From CAZGCA01 sp964524145 (GTDB lineage Bacteria > Hydrogenedentota > CAZGCA01): a stretch of DNA of 38,594 nucleotides. The stretch is taken from the NCBI GenBank assembly GCA_964524145.1, contig CAZGCA010000060.1:1-38594 (forward strand), read 5' to 3'. The notes beneath the pieces are model-generated. The model did no database searches, was not told the origin of the DNA, and worked only from the letters and a program-made list of their open reading frames with translations. Of this stretch, positions 8,701 through 18,100 are shown one piece after another; position 1 is the first letter of the stretch; every line of letters begins with the position of its first letter. Made by a program: the position numbers and the translations under genes.

Positions 8701-10458
8701 GCAGAGATCCTCCAGCTTCGCGGTCAGCCTGCTGGCCGTCTCGATCGATGTGCCTTTCGGGAACCTTATCTGCGCCTCGAACGAGTCGACAGGTTCGAGA
8801 AAATCGTACCGCATCAGGATAATCGTGAGGCAGACTATCAGCGTAAAGAAGAAGAACAAGATCGTCAACACCATGGTGAGCAAACGGTGACGCAACACTG
8901 CCTTGAGCGATACCACGTAGATCTCGAGCATCCTGTTGTGCTTGCGTTCGGACGCCTTCCGGCGGTCTATTGTGCGGGCTGCGAGCATCGGGATAAGCGT
9001 CAGGGAGACAAAGACCGACACCAGCAGGGGGGGGGCGATCGAGTAGACGAACTCCTCCATGATGAGCCTGAACTCGTTCTCTATCAGGAAAAAGACCGGC
9101 AGGAACACTATAAGGGTTGTACACGTCATGGCGATTATCGGCATGGTGACCTCGTTGGTCGCCCGGATGGCCGCGGTGATACCGTCTTTTGCGAGTGTGG
9201 CGTGCCGGAACGTGTTCTCTATCACGACGACGCCGTTGTCCACGAGCAGCCCGATAGCGAAGGCGAACCCGAGCAACGAGAGAAGGTTTATCGTCACGCC
9301 GATGAAGTAAAAAACATTGAACGTTATGAGCAGCGATACGGGTATCGCCAGCAGGATGATCGACACCGTGCGCAGCCGTTTCAGGAATATGAGCAAGACG
9401 CCAAGCGCCATCGCCACGCCGAACAGCGCCAGCTTCTGTACTCTGTGAATCGAGTACGAAACCTTGTCCGCAGCATCAAACGCCGTCGAGATATGAACGC
9501 CGCGATCCGCCAGTTCAACGTTCAAAAGGCGGAGTTCCCGGTGCAAGGACTTGGCAACACGCAGCAGGTTTGCCGCGTCGTCCTTGCGTACGAGCAGCAT
9601 CACGGCCGGGTTGCCGTTGATCCTCGATATCCTGTCTTGATCCTTCCGGCCAAGCCGGACCTCGGCAACGTCCTTAAGCAGTATCCGGCCGTCTGTGCTC
9701 ACCGGGATCTCCCGGACATCGCCTATGCTCGTCAGCCGCCCTATCAGCGACACGAAGTGTTTCTTGCCACCGTCTTCTATATCGCCGAGATACTCGGTGC
9801 GGCGGTTGAACGCGACAATCTTCTGGGTTACCATCGGCAGGGGTATCTGCAACGCCTCGCACCGGTCTTCGTCTACGATCACCTCGACGGCGTACTCCTT
9901 CCCGCCGCTTGCTCGCACGTCTACGACCCCGTCTACGGATTCTATGCGCGGGATGATCTTGTCGTCCGCCAGGTTGCGCAACCGGTCGGGATCCCCGCTG
10001 CCGCCGACGACCAACTGCATGAGTATGCTCGTGAAGTCTCTGGCGTCAAACCGTTGCACGTAGACGAACGACTGCTCCGGAAACTGTTTCCTCAACACGC
10101 TCATGCGTTGCTCGAGCTTGAGGTACGCGTAGCGCATGTCCGTGCCGAAGTCAAACGAAACGAGTATGTCGGCGCGCTCCGGGTACACAGATGAGTCTAT
10201 GGATTCGATGCCTTCGAGCGCAGCTATCGCTCCCTCGGCAGGAATGACCATCTCCTGCTCCATCTCCTCCGGGGAAGCGCTTGGTGAGAACAAGACAATA
10301 TACAGATGCGGGAATACCATGTTCGGCACCAGCTCGACGGGCAAAAGATAGTACGATACGGCACCGAGCAGGCTGAGCGCGATGAACACCATCGACGTGG
10401 CGATGGGCCGCTTGACGGCAATCGTTGCTATGCTGAAGCTAGTTTTGTTGTCTGCCAC
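5746..10458 (-). CDS. RND (AcrB-type) efflux pump fused to a split ABC ATPase
   Basis: 1570 residues, about 500 longer than a normal RND pump. Residues 1 to ~1040 form a complete RND permease: first helix after SIATIAVKRPIATSMVF, central FAIGLLVDNGVVVIENTFR, and a second membrane half with LVGIAVNDAIL. Two or more extra helices follow. At 1106-1115 the start of an ABC nucleotide-binding domain appears (NLTKIYGSDR). It is interrupted by ~178 residues with about four membrane segments (1116-1293), then resumes at EALYGVDLEIG (1294-1304). The rest of the ATPase is intact: Walker A 1312-1319, LSGGM 1412-1416, Walker B D1436/E1437 and H1468. The start is GTG with GGAAAAG upstream. No stop or frameshift separates the parts. 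A separate ABC-2 permease follows after 6 bases. Confidence 0.85.
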   Translation of the reverse strand: MADNKTSFSIATIAVKRPIATSMVFIALSLLGAVSYYLLPVELVPNMVFPHLYIVLFSPSASPEEMEQEMVIPAEGAIAALEGIESIDSSVYPERADILVSFDFGTDMRYAYLKLEQRMSVLRKQFPEQSFVYVQRFDARDFTSILMQLVVGGSGDPDRLRNLADDKIIPRIESVDGVVDVRASGGKEYAVEVIVDEDRCEALQIPLPMVTQKIVAFNRRTEYLGDIEDGGKKHFVSLIGRLTSIGDVREIPVSTDGRILLKDVAEVRLGRKDQDRISRINGNPAVMLLVRKDDAANLLRVAKSLHRELRLLNVELADRGVHISTAFDAADKVSYSIHRVQKLALFGVAMALGVLLIFLKRLRTVSIILLAIPVSLLITFNVFYFIGVTINLLSLLGFAFAIGLLVDNGVVVIENTFRHATLAKDGITAAIRATNEVTMPIIAMTCTTLIVFLPVFFLIENEFRLIMEEFVYSIAPPLLVSVFVSLTLIPMLAARTIDRRKASERKHNRMLEIYVVSLKAVLRHRLLTMVLTILFFFFTLIVCLTIILMRYDFLEPVDSFEAQIRFPKGTSIETASRLTAKLEDLCKELPDVKEIHANIEPESAQVNVEFAELKNRTTELDIGALKMQIRNRTNTMDGLEDRVWFSGGRDAIPDDIARESMAVFGGSGNREYIKVRGEDSETLEKIALQIEQLLRLNMGYQIRYVHSYTEPGAPELQIRGKRDVLSRWGITMQSLAGIVWFARRRGEELTVPYRTKDEDIDILVRIEGGKERTIEDLEQMKVLTPDGRFVEMAELAEFKLAETSKQIRRRDQQHEVQLAYAFRGDIARSASRLQMLQKNVDDIIGTIRLPRGYTLNIVHKEEEDHSMRWAVIAAAACVFLLLAALFEDIGTPLCVMATLPLAMTGVLWGFMVTDTAVNFMVMAGLVMLVGIAVNDAILTLGQARNLMSKGYPQNRAMLQAGRNRLRPVMMTTATTMLALLPLAIRKGGENEIWPPFAVTVIFGLGASTFFTLVFVPAMYMSLNDIGRWLKSIHIGGLAVAGAATAALYYFGFIRANWVERWQWRMVLAPSFYFIVAGVVWAFLKVVKTVTHVSIFEGEDVHISIRNLTKIYGSDRHVVRDWKKKRRREATMRKQGVPVVNKTHVREDLIWKIPLLGLMGYFHSYFELPFWVFVNGCVTWALVYDLVCSFGKLCEGDNFYNIDASPSTWRRTFWGMAVRLPTFGLAAYIYYRVNAQSWLVVVFLVFAMLLHSLNELASKARRGEVDISKMGGIWGRLKRLALRIPIVAGVKQEVEALYGVDLEIGKGMFGLLGPNGAGKTTLMRILCNIYEPTRGCVKINGRKIRDYRADVQPIIGYLPQHFGLYGNFSMWDYLEYFALLNGIYEKEERHGLIDRVLAEVHLEDRKHDKISSLSGGMRQRVGIAQTLLHLPKIIVVDEPTAGLDPMERIRFRNLLAELSKDRIVLFSTHITEDISSTCNDVAVLDHGRLIFRGPPEDLQRIAQGRVREALVDEDLLRELKERTHIVTQVREADGVRVRFIVREEGKEVGEEVPPTLEDAYLWLLRTAQEPA

Positions 10459-10488
10459 CGATTCTTTTCCGGCTGGGTTTCTTATCTT

Positions 10489-10568
10489 GTCATTCTGAGC
10501 GAAGCGAAGAATCTCGATTGTACACGTAGCACCTTAGAGGCGAGATTCTTCGCTTCGCTCAGAATGAC
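10489..10568. repeat. Long inverted repeat, REP/MITE-like hairpin
   Basis: Arms of 28 bases at 10489-10516 and 10541-10568 are perfect reverse complements, flanking a 24-base loop. The arm begins GTCATTCTGAGCGAAGCG, a sequence family widely dispersed between genes in many bacteria, often mis-translated as peptides ending RFFASLRMT. It lies in the 336-base gap (10459-10794) inside the export operon. The rest of that gap shows no convincing gene or promoter. It may stabilise mRNA ends or attenuate expression of the fusion gene. Confidence 0.85.
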
Positions 10569-10794
10569 ACTCTTAGTTGATAGCTCGTAAACTTGACTCA
10601 TTCGCCAAGCTTTGCCTCCACAAAGACGGCCGGAACTGACAATACAAAATGCCGCATGTAAACGGTTCGCAGCGTCATGATTCGGAGGCTTTCCTTCTCG
10701 ACGTCTTAATGGACCTACCAATGATTCGGCAGAGCTCATTACTCTTCATCCTCACCTGCTACCCCCGCTCATTTTGCATTTTCAGTTTTAGATT

Positions 10795-13700
10795 TTAGAT
10801 TGTGTCCTTCCGTCTGATGCCGTCAAGTATCGTATAGACTACCGGTATCACAAGCAGCGTTAGTACGGTCGAGCAACAGAGACCGGCGATAACGGCTATC
10901 GCCATGGGAGCGCGCAGCCGTGCGCTTTCGCCGATGCCGAGCGACAACGGCAACAGGGCCAGTATCGTCGTCAGACTCGTCATGAGAATCGGTCTGAGCC
11001 TGGTTTGCCCCGCTTCGACGATCGCGTCGCGGCGTCGAGCGCCGCGCCGCCTGAGCTGGTTGATGAAATCCACGAGAACGATCGAGTCGTTAACCGCTAT
11101 GCCTGCGAGCATTATCGCGCCGATATACGCCATCACGCTGAACGGCTTCCCAAGTGCGTAGAACGCTATCACCACGCCCGTACCCGCAAGCGGCACAGTC
11201 AGCAGTATCACGAAGGGGTGCAGCAACGATTCGAACTGGCCGGCGAGCACCATGTACACCAGCACGACAGCAAGGATCATCGCGAACTGGAGCGCACGGA
11301 AACTCTCTGCGCGGCGTTCTTCCTCTCCGGCAATCTCTATCCTGTAGTGGCGCGGCGGCGCTATCGGCGCGAGCACCCGCTTGACCCCATCTATCGCCTT
11401 GCTGAACTTCACCCCTTTGGCAAGGCTTGCGCTCACCGTCCCGGTCCGCTGCTGCTCCCGCCGCACGATGGTACGCGGCCCTTCGGTCTCCTTCAGTTCG
11501 GCAATGTCGGAGAGTGAGAGCAGTGCATTCACCGGGTTCTCTATCTCGATGTTGTAGAGTTCCCTGAGCGTCGGCTCGGCAAACTTTATCTCGACGTCCC
11601 GCTCTTCGTCCTCCGCGGTAAAATCACCGACTACCTCGCCGTCCACCTTCTGCCGAACGATTGCAGCTACCTGCTCCGCGTCAAGCCCGAAGCTCGCCGC
11701 CAGCAGCCTGTCGAGCACGATCTGGATCTCCGGATGCCCTCCCTCGAAACTTGTCCTGACGTTGTAGAGCTCTTCGAGCTCCGACATTCGTTCTGCAACG
11801 GTCTCGGTCAGGTCACGCAGCCGGTCGAGGTCCGGACCTCGCACCTCAACGTTTACCGGCGCCGCGCTCGACCCTATGGTCTGCTGAAGCGTCGACTCGT
11901 GGAGAATATAGTTCAGTTTGATGCCCGGCAGTTGCCGAATAAGGGGGTCTATCGCCGCTACAAGGCCCTCCGTGCTCATACGCGCGTCGCGCGCCTCGAC
12001 GAGTTCGAGTAAACCCGTGCTATCGACAATCCTCGCAAGGGTGCCGTCCGGCTTTTCTCTCTGGGCCATGACGACCGATATCTTGGTCGTGTTGGAACCC
12101 GTAACCTCTTCTTCGAGCACAGCAGTCTCATCGTGTATCTCGCCGACTCTGGCGAACACTATCGCAACGTTCTGCCCCGCCGTTGCCTCAATTATGTCTT
12201 CAATCTGTCCGACATACCCTTCGGTCGACTCGATGGGAGTTCCTTCGGGCAGACGGACTTCGATAATGAACTGGCCCTGGTCGGCCTTGGGAATGAACTC
12301 GGTACCCACCTGCGGGATAAGGTAAACAGAGACACCAAGTAGAACCAATGCCAGCAGGATAACGATAATCTTGTGGTCGAGACATTTGCCGAGCACGGCC
12401 GCGTATATCGGGTGTTTGCCCACGCGCCCCAGGCTCTCATCCTTTATCGTGAGATACTTCGACGCGGCAGCGGGAATGATCGCCAGCGCAACTACCAACG
12501 ACGACAAGAGCGAGAACGCCACCGTCATCGCCTGCTCTTTGAACAGCTCGCCCGCTATCCCGCGCACAAAGACTATCGGCAGGAAAACGACCACCGTCGT
12601 TATCGTCGAGGCCACTATGGCGCCGGCAACCTCGCGCGTACCCTCGACCGCGCTGTCGAATGTCGACTCGCCGAGCTGGCGATGCCGGAATATGTTCTCC
12701 ACAACGACGATCGCGTTGTCAACAAGCATCCCCGCCCCGAGCGCCAAGCCACCCAGCGTCATGATGTTCAGGGTCAGGTCCGAAAAGTACATCAGGTTGA
12801 ACGTCGCGATAATCGATATCGGAAACGCCAAACATACAACCCAGGTCGTGCGGAAGTTACGGAGAAACACGTACAGCACCAGGATCGCCAGGATCACACC
12901 GTAGGCTGCCGTTTGATACACCTCACGTATCGCCGTCTTGATGAACCGCGCCTGATCGTCGGCGACGATGATCCGTATCCCGGGAATGTCTCGTTCGAGC
13001 CTGACAAGCTCTTTCTTGACAATGTCAACCACCTGGACGGTGTTTTCCTCGGCTTCTTTGTATACCGACACGCCGACACATTCCTCGCCGTTGAGCCGGA
13101 CGATGCTCTCGACCTCTTTGAAGTCGTACCGGATATCCGCCACCTCGGTCAGCTTGATTGGCACTTTCTCGACAGAGAACTGCGCGTCGGGATTCATCTC
13201 GCCGGGCGCGTCCGAAGTCCGATACCCGATGGTCACGTCGCGCACATCTTTGGGCCCCTTGAACTCCCCAAGGGCACGCACAATAAAGAGCCGGTCGTTC
13301 TCTTCTATCTCTCCCCCCGACGCGTCGATGTTGGCCGCTTGTACGGCCTGTCTGATATCGGCGAACGTCAGGTTGTAAGACTTGAGCAGGTACGGGTCCG
13401 GCTCGATGAGCACCTGCCGCTCCCTGCCGCCCGACACCCTCGCGGCTGCAACACCCTCGAGGCTCTCGAGCCGTCTCTTGACGGCCTCCTCACCGATCCG
13501 CCGAAGCTCGTCCAAGTCCTGGTCCTGTGACCCGATGATCCCGAACGTCAGGATCGGCAACTGCTGCGGGTCGAACCGTGCGACGACGACATTGTCAACC
13601 TCCCGTTCGCCGCTGTAGGGCGCGACCTGTTTCTGGACCTCGAGAAGAGCGAAGTCCATGTCGGTGTTCCAGGCGAACTCGGTGGTCACGACGATCCTGC

Positions 13701-13959
13701 CGACGTAGGAGACCGAACTCACCTTGCGGACGTGGTGCACCGTCCCGAGCTGCCCCTCGAGCTGCTCGCCGTACGTGTCCTCCATCTCGCGAGGCGATTT
13801 GCTGCCCGACTCGAGCGCGACGACGATCTTGGGGCTCTGCACATCCGGCAGAAGGTCCGTACCGAGCCGCTGGAGGGAAACCAACCCCAGGAGCAGAATG
13901 CCGCACACGAACATCGCTACCGTAACAGGATGCCGTGCAGAAAAGCTTGGTAGACTCAT
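10795..13959 (-). CDS. RND efflux transporter permease (HAE1/CusA-like)
   Basis: 1054 residues, the usual size for AcrB/MexB/CusA-type pumps. The protein begins MSLPSFSARHPVTVAMFVCG, the standard first-helix entry. It has two similar halves, each with a large periplasmic loop followed by six helices. LGAGMLVDNAIVVVENIFRHR is the helix-4 proton-relay motif, here D-N rather than AcrB's D-D. The second half has LAGIAVNDSIVLVDFINQLRRRG. It would drive proton-coupled export of hydrophobic compounds or lipids through the adjacent adaptor and an outer-membrane channel, which is not in this window. The ATG lies 35 bases after the adaptor gene. Confidence 0.93.
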   Translation of the reverse strand: MSLPSFSARHPVTVAMFVCGILLLGLVSLQRLGTDLLPDVQSPKIVVALESGSKSPREMEDTYGEQLEGQLGTVHHVRKVSSVSYVGRIVVTTEFAWNTDMDFALLEVQKQVAPYSGEREVDNVVVARFDPQQLPILTFGIIGSQDQDLDELRRIGEEAVKRRLESLEGVAAARVSGGRERQVLIEPDPYLLKSYNLTFADIRQAVQAANIDASGGEIEENDRLFIVRALGEFKGPKDVRDVTIGYRTSDAPGEMNPDAQFSVEKVPIKLTEVADIRYDFKEVESIVRLNGEECVGVSVYKEAEENTVQVVDIVKKELVRLERDIPGIRIIVADDQARFIKTAIREVYQTAAYGVILAILVLYVFLRNFRTTWVVCLAFPISIIATFNLMYFSDLTLNIMTLGGLALGAGMLVDNAIVVVENIFRHRQLGESTFDSAVEGTREVAGAIVASTITTVVVFLPIVFVRGIAGELFKEQAMTVAFSLLSSLVVALAIIPAAASKYLTIKDESLGRVGKHPIYAAVLGKCLDHKIIVILLALVLLGVSVYLIPQVGTEFIPKADQGQFIIEVRLPEGTPIESTEGYVGQIEDIIEATAGQNVAIVFARVGEIHDETAVLEEEVTGSNTTKISVVMAQREKPDGTLARIVDSTGLLELVEARDARMSTEGLVAAIDPLIRQLPGIKLNYILHESTLQQTIGSSAAPVNVEVRGPDLDRLRDLTETVAERMSELEELYNVRTSFEGGHPEIQIVLDRLLAASFGLDAEQVAAIVRQKVDGEVVGDFTAEDEERDVEIKFAEPTLRELYNIEIENPVNALLSLSDIAELKETEGPRTIVRREQQRTGTVSASLAKGVKFSKAIDGVKRVLAPIAPPRHYRIEIAGEEERRAESFRALQFAMILAVVLVYMVLAGQFESLLHPFVILLTVPLAGTGVVIAFYALGKPFSVMAYIGAIMLAGIAVNDSIVLVDFINQLRRRGARRRDAIVEAGQTRLRPILMTSLTTILALLPLSLGIGESARLRAPMAIAVIAGLCCSTVLTLLVIPVVYTILDGIRRKDTI

Positions 13960-13994
13960 ATGACAGGTGTTCTGACCAACGCGCTGCTCCGGAG

Positions 13995-15053
13995 CTACTT
14001 GCTCACCGTCACGCGCGTTCCGTCTCGAAGTGTCTCGTAGTTCTCGACTATGAGAACGTCACCGGGTTCAATGCCGTTTATTATCTCAACAGCGTCCTTC
14101 GTCTCGATGCCGACGTTTACTTCGCGCGCAACCGCCTTCTCATCCTCGACGACAAAGATGACAGGCCTGTTGTTGCGCGTCTGTACCAGCTCGGAACGTA
14201 CCACAACGGCGTCTTCGCGACGCGATACTATTATGTCTGCCTTGACGAACATTCCGGGCCGCAGCTGCTCGTCGGTGTTGTCGATCGTTATCTCGGCTTT
14301 GAACGCGCGCGTTGTCGGGTCCGCCGCAGGGCTTATCATCGTCACTGTACCCTCGAACGCTTCGTTCTTGAGCGCGAAGTTCTCGACACGCACCGTCTGG
14401 CCGACTTTGACCGACGGATAGTCAGGGTTTGAGATATTCACGTCGGCGATTATCGTCCGGTAATTCATCACGGTCGCTATCTCGGTTCCCGGCATGACCC
14501 TGTCGCTGTCAACTATCTCCGCAAGCCTGACTATCTTCCCCGCGACCGGCGACCTTATTGCCAGTTTCTTCAGTTGCTCTTCGGCCGCATCGTACGCGTA
14601 TTGAGCGTGTATCACAGCCGTTCGCGCCTGTTCGAGCATCTCATCAGACGCGCTGTTGGCTTCATGAAGCTCTTCCTGGCGTCCGAGACTCCTCTTGGCG
14701 TCCGCGAGCTCCTGTTTGCGTGCGTCCACCGCTATCTGTGCCTCGAGTTCCGGGTTCTTCAGCTCGGCGATGAGGTGGCCCGCTTTCACGTCGTCGCCCT
14801 CGTCCAGCCGCTCGCCGGCCGAGTTCTTGCCCATCACAAACCGGCCTTCGGCCTCAGCCATCAGAACAGCCTGTTCCTTGGCCCTGAGCGTGCCGGTGGT
14901 TTTTGCAAGGGCCTCGATAGCCTCCCGAGAAACCTCGCCCACCTTGACCGGCGTCTTCATCTCCGGGGCATCCACAGCGGCGTCCTCGCGACACCCGCTC
15001 ACCACACCAACAAACAACGCAACATACACCAACACACGAAGTGACCTGATCAC
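13995..15053 (-). CDS. RND efflux periplasmic adaptor (MFP) lipoprotein
   Basis: 352 residues from a GTG at 15053, chosen because AAAGGAG precedes it and because the product then opens with a short lipoprotein signal, IRSLRVLVYVALFVGVVSGC, whose last Cys would be lipidated. Starting at the ATG at 15140 would add 29 charged residues before the signal. Next come a lipoyl half (KVGEVSREAIEALAKTTGTL), a helical hairpin rich in Glu/Ala, the second lipoyl half (AIRSPVAGKIVRLAEIVDSD), beta-barrel DNTDEQLRPGMFVKADI, and a membrane-proximal C-terminus. It bridges the RND pump to an outer-membrane factor. It lies between the permease/peptidase gene (88-base gap) and the RND gene. Confidence 0.9.
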   Translation of the reverse strand: MIRSLRVLVYVALFVGVVSGCREDAAVDAPEMKTPVKVGEVSREAIEALAKTTGTLRAKEQAVLMAEAEGRFVMGKNSAGERLDEGDDVKAGHLIAELKNPELEAQIAVDARKQELADAKRSLGRQEELHEANSASDEMLEQARTAVIHAQYAYDAAEEQLKKLAIRSPVAGKIVRLAEIVDSDRVMPGTEIATVMNYRTIIADVNISNPDYPSVKVGQTVRVENFALKNEAFEGTVTMISPAADPTTRAFKAEITIDNTDEQLRPGMFVKADIIVSRREDAVVVRSELVQTRNNRPVIFVVEDEKAVAREVNVGIETKDAVEIINGIEPGDVLIVENYETLRDGTRVTVSK

Positions 15054-15140
15054 CCGTTGCTCCTTTACGTATCGTGACGTGCCGTCTTCACTATCGCGAT
15101 CGCGTGCAGCGCACGCATGCCAATTCGCTGAATATCGCAT

Positions 15141-18100
15141 CTACGCCCCTTGATACACCCATTTCACAGCGTCGGCGTACACGCGCTGACTGCGCCGGCG
15201 CATCTCTTCAGTTTCATCGGAAAGCTCGACCCGCGCTTCCCCGTCCGATTCGAACCGGTACTTCCCAAGGCTGTTCCAGCCCGTCTTGGCCGTGGCCACG
15301 TTGAAGTCTATATCCTGGCTGCTGTCGCCATTCTTGACCGTCATCTTATACCGACCGCGCAAGTAAGAAGGCAGAGGATAGGCATAGAAAAACACTTCAT
15401 ACATGCCGTCCCTGGGCAGCGACGCCGACCAAACGGCCTTCTGCGTACCCTTCCCACGCGTTTTCAGCTTCCTGGTGCGCACGTACTTCCCGTACGCAGA
15501 TTCGATCTTCTGTTCATGCCATCGCCGGAGCCTTCCATAGCCACGGTACTCGGGATACTCCTCGTCTTCTTCGACTTTGCCTTCTTTTCCTTTCGCCGAA
15601 CGAAAGTAGGTTCTGGACTCTGTGTTGACCGTGGAGAAACCTTCGTCGCGGTCGTCAACGATGATAGCAAGCTCGCGCTCCGTGGCAGGAACCGTTCTGA
15701 CCGAATCCTCGCCGGCTACGTCTTTGGTCTCTTCGGGAACGTACAACGTCTCAAACGGCGGCTCCTCGTTCCGGGCATGGGCAGGCAGCAAGCGAACGGA
15801 CTTGGGTTTGTCTCTGAAAACGACCCGCACCTCTTTCTCTTCATAGCTGTCAAAGAAAAGGGGTTTCTCAACGGTGTTGGCGTCGGCTGGTCCCTCCGTC
15901 TCGAACTCCAAAAGAACAGACCCTCTGCCCTCTTCGAGGTTCGCTACTCTCACAACCGCCTGGAACTCCCGCTCGCGCTGGCCCGTATCTATCTCGTAGG
16001 CCTCGGCGTGCTTGATCGCGTAGCCGGGAACAACCGGCTCCGAGATGAACTGGCGGAACACCCACGAGAGATCCTCTCCCGAAAACGTCTCCGCCTCCCG
16101 CCGCAGATCGTCGAGACTCAGCTGCTTAAACTGGTACTTCTCTCTCAGGCCCGGGATGAACTCCGACCATTGCTTGTCGCCGAGCGCCATCATGAGCGTG
16201 CGTATCAGCCCTTCGGTCTTCAAGTCCAAGAGCTGGTTGAATTTCTTCTCTTCTTCCGTCGGGGCAAGCTCACCCAACGGAATGAGCCGTGATTTCTGGT
16301 CGAGTTCAAGGTATTCCCTCGCGCGGGAGCTCAGGCCGGCGGACGCTGTCGTTTGCCCGTCTTCACTGCGCATGTTGAAATTCGGCCCTCCCATCATCAA
16401 CGACGCAGCGAATCTCCCGCCTAGCTGATGCCTGTCCAGTGCTGTTTCAGAGAACGCCGCCGTGAATGCCTGGCCGAGAGCGCCGTTACCCTCACCTACG
16501 GGATCGATTTGGAACTCCCAGTAGTTCGACAGTACGTTCACCTCGAGGTCGCCGCCAAAGACGTTGCGCTCGAAGTACCTCTTGAGTAGCTCCACCTTGA
16601 CCTGTGCGTCGGTCGCGCCGGTTCCTTCCGCCTTGGTGCTTCTCCTTGCCCGTCTATACGATTGGGTGAAGCTGATGTTGAAGAAATCCGTCTCCTTTAT
16701 CAATAGAACGCCCGGCTGGACGAGAAGGTTTCGCCCGTCCCACGAATCGCTGAACGTGCGGCATTGGACGGGTACCTCGACAAGCGAGAGAAAACCGTAC
16801 GGATATGAGAGGTGTAGTCCGTCGCCGATTCGTTCGAGTGAGTCGGCTATTTCGCGTTCGAGATCCTCCGCCGCGTCACTGAAGAACTCCACATTCTCGC
16901 TGTGTTCCGGTGCGTAATAGAACGCGCAGTCGATCTCTCTTATCTTCGTCCGGGCCTTCTCGTACGTCCCGGCACAGAGAGAGAACTGGGGGACCGGAAC
17001 ATCCGATTCGAAGACTACCCTGCTGGCCTTTCCTTCGGCTTGTTCGTCGGCAATTGAACCTTGAGTGACCGCGGTATATCCGGGGGGCATCTCGACCGCG
17101 ATCCGCGAAGTCGCCCAGTTCTTTGGCCGCCTCTCAGGGTACTCGTGCCCGAACGTCGAGTTCGGAATCGGATACCAGTGACTTTCGGGCAGGAAGAAAC
17201 AGTAACGCGACCCGATCCACGACGAGAGATCGCCCAGCGTCTCCTCCATCTCTCCCTCCCATCGTTCTCTGCGGTCCTTCGGCGTGAACGGAACGAGCCA
17301 CGATGAGCGCTGGTCTGTGTTGCCCCCATAGGTCCACTCGAGCCAGACCTGATCTCCCGGGGCCAGCGGCGTCGCAAGCTCGATCTCCACCACCATCCCC
17401 TTTCGCGCCACGGCCACTGCTGTACCATCCGTTGTTGATACACCTCCGATATCCAGGCCCGGGTTGAGTGTGAAGACGAACTTCCCCTGTTCCTCAGTGC
17501 TCCGGTTGCGGAGCTGGGTCTTCACCTTCCCCTCGAGCCGCCGCCTGCTGGGAATCACCTTGATATCCATCTCGTAACGGTCCACCGCAGCAGACGTGTT
17601 CGGGATTGCGGACGTGAGCTCGTCCCGCCATGCTTCCCGCACGTCGTTGGACGACTTCAGGTCCAACGGGTAGTAAACCGCAAGCGACGTTGACGCGACC
17701 AACAGCACGGCAAGAGCCGTTATCAATCCCTTGCGGCGGCGTGCCGTTTCCGGCCTGGGGTAGAAAAAAACGGTTCCCGCCACGAGCAATATCGTGAAGC
17801 AGCCATACAGCAGCCGGTGGAGGGCAAGCTGCCTCCACGGCCCGTACCCTATCAGGGCGGAATAGCTCATCGCTTCTCCGTAACCGCCTATGTCGAATAC
17901 ATCGTAACGGGAGGCTAGCCACACGGTAACCACAAGGATAAAGGCTATTGCCGCAAGAGCCGCGAGCGCCCGGCTCCTCAACAGGGACGAGAGAAACGCC
18001 GTCAACGACAGAAGGAACGCTACTGCCACCACACAGACGAAGATGAAGTATTTGCCAACGGCGCGCAGCGACGTGGCGTGAAATCCGAACAGTCTGTTCA

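Noticed and set aside
10482..10739. 85-codon minus-strand ORF with GTG/ATG-like context in the export operon gap
   Set aside because: Its second half is just the translated inverted repeat (SEAKNL...RFFASLRMT type), and the first half has no family resemblance or good ribosome site.
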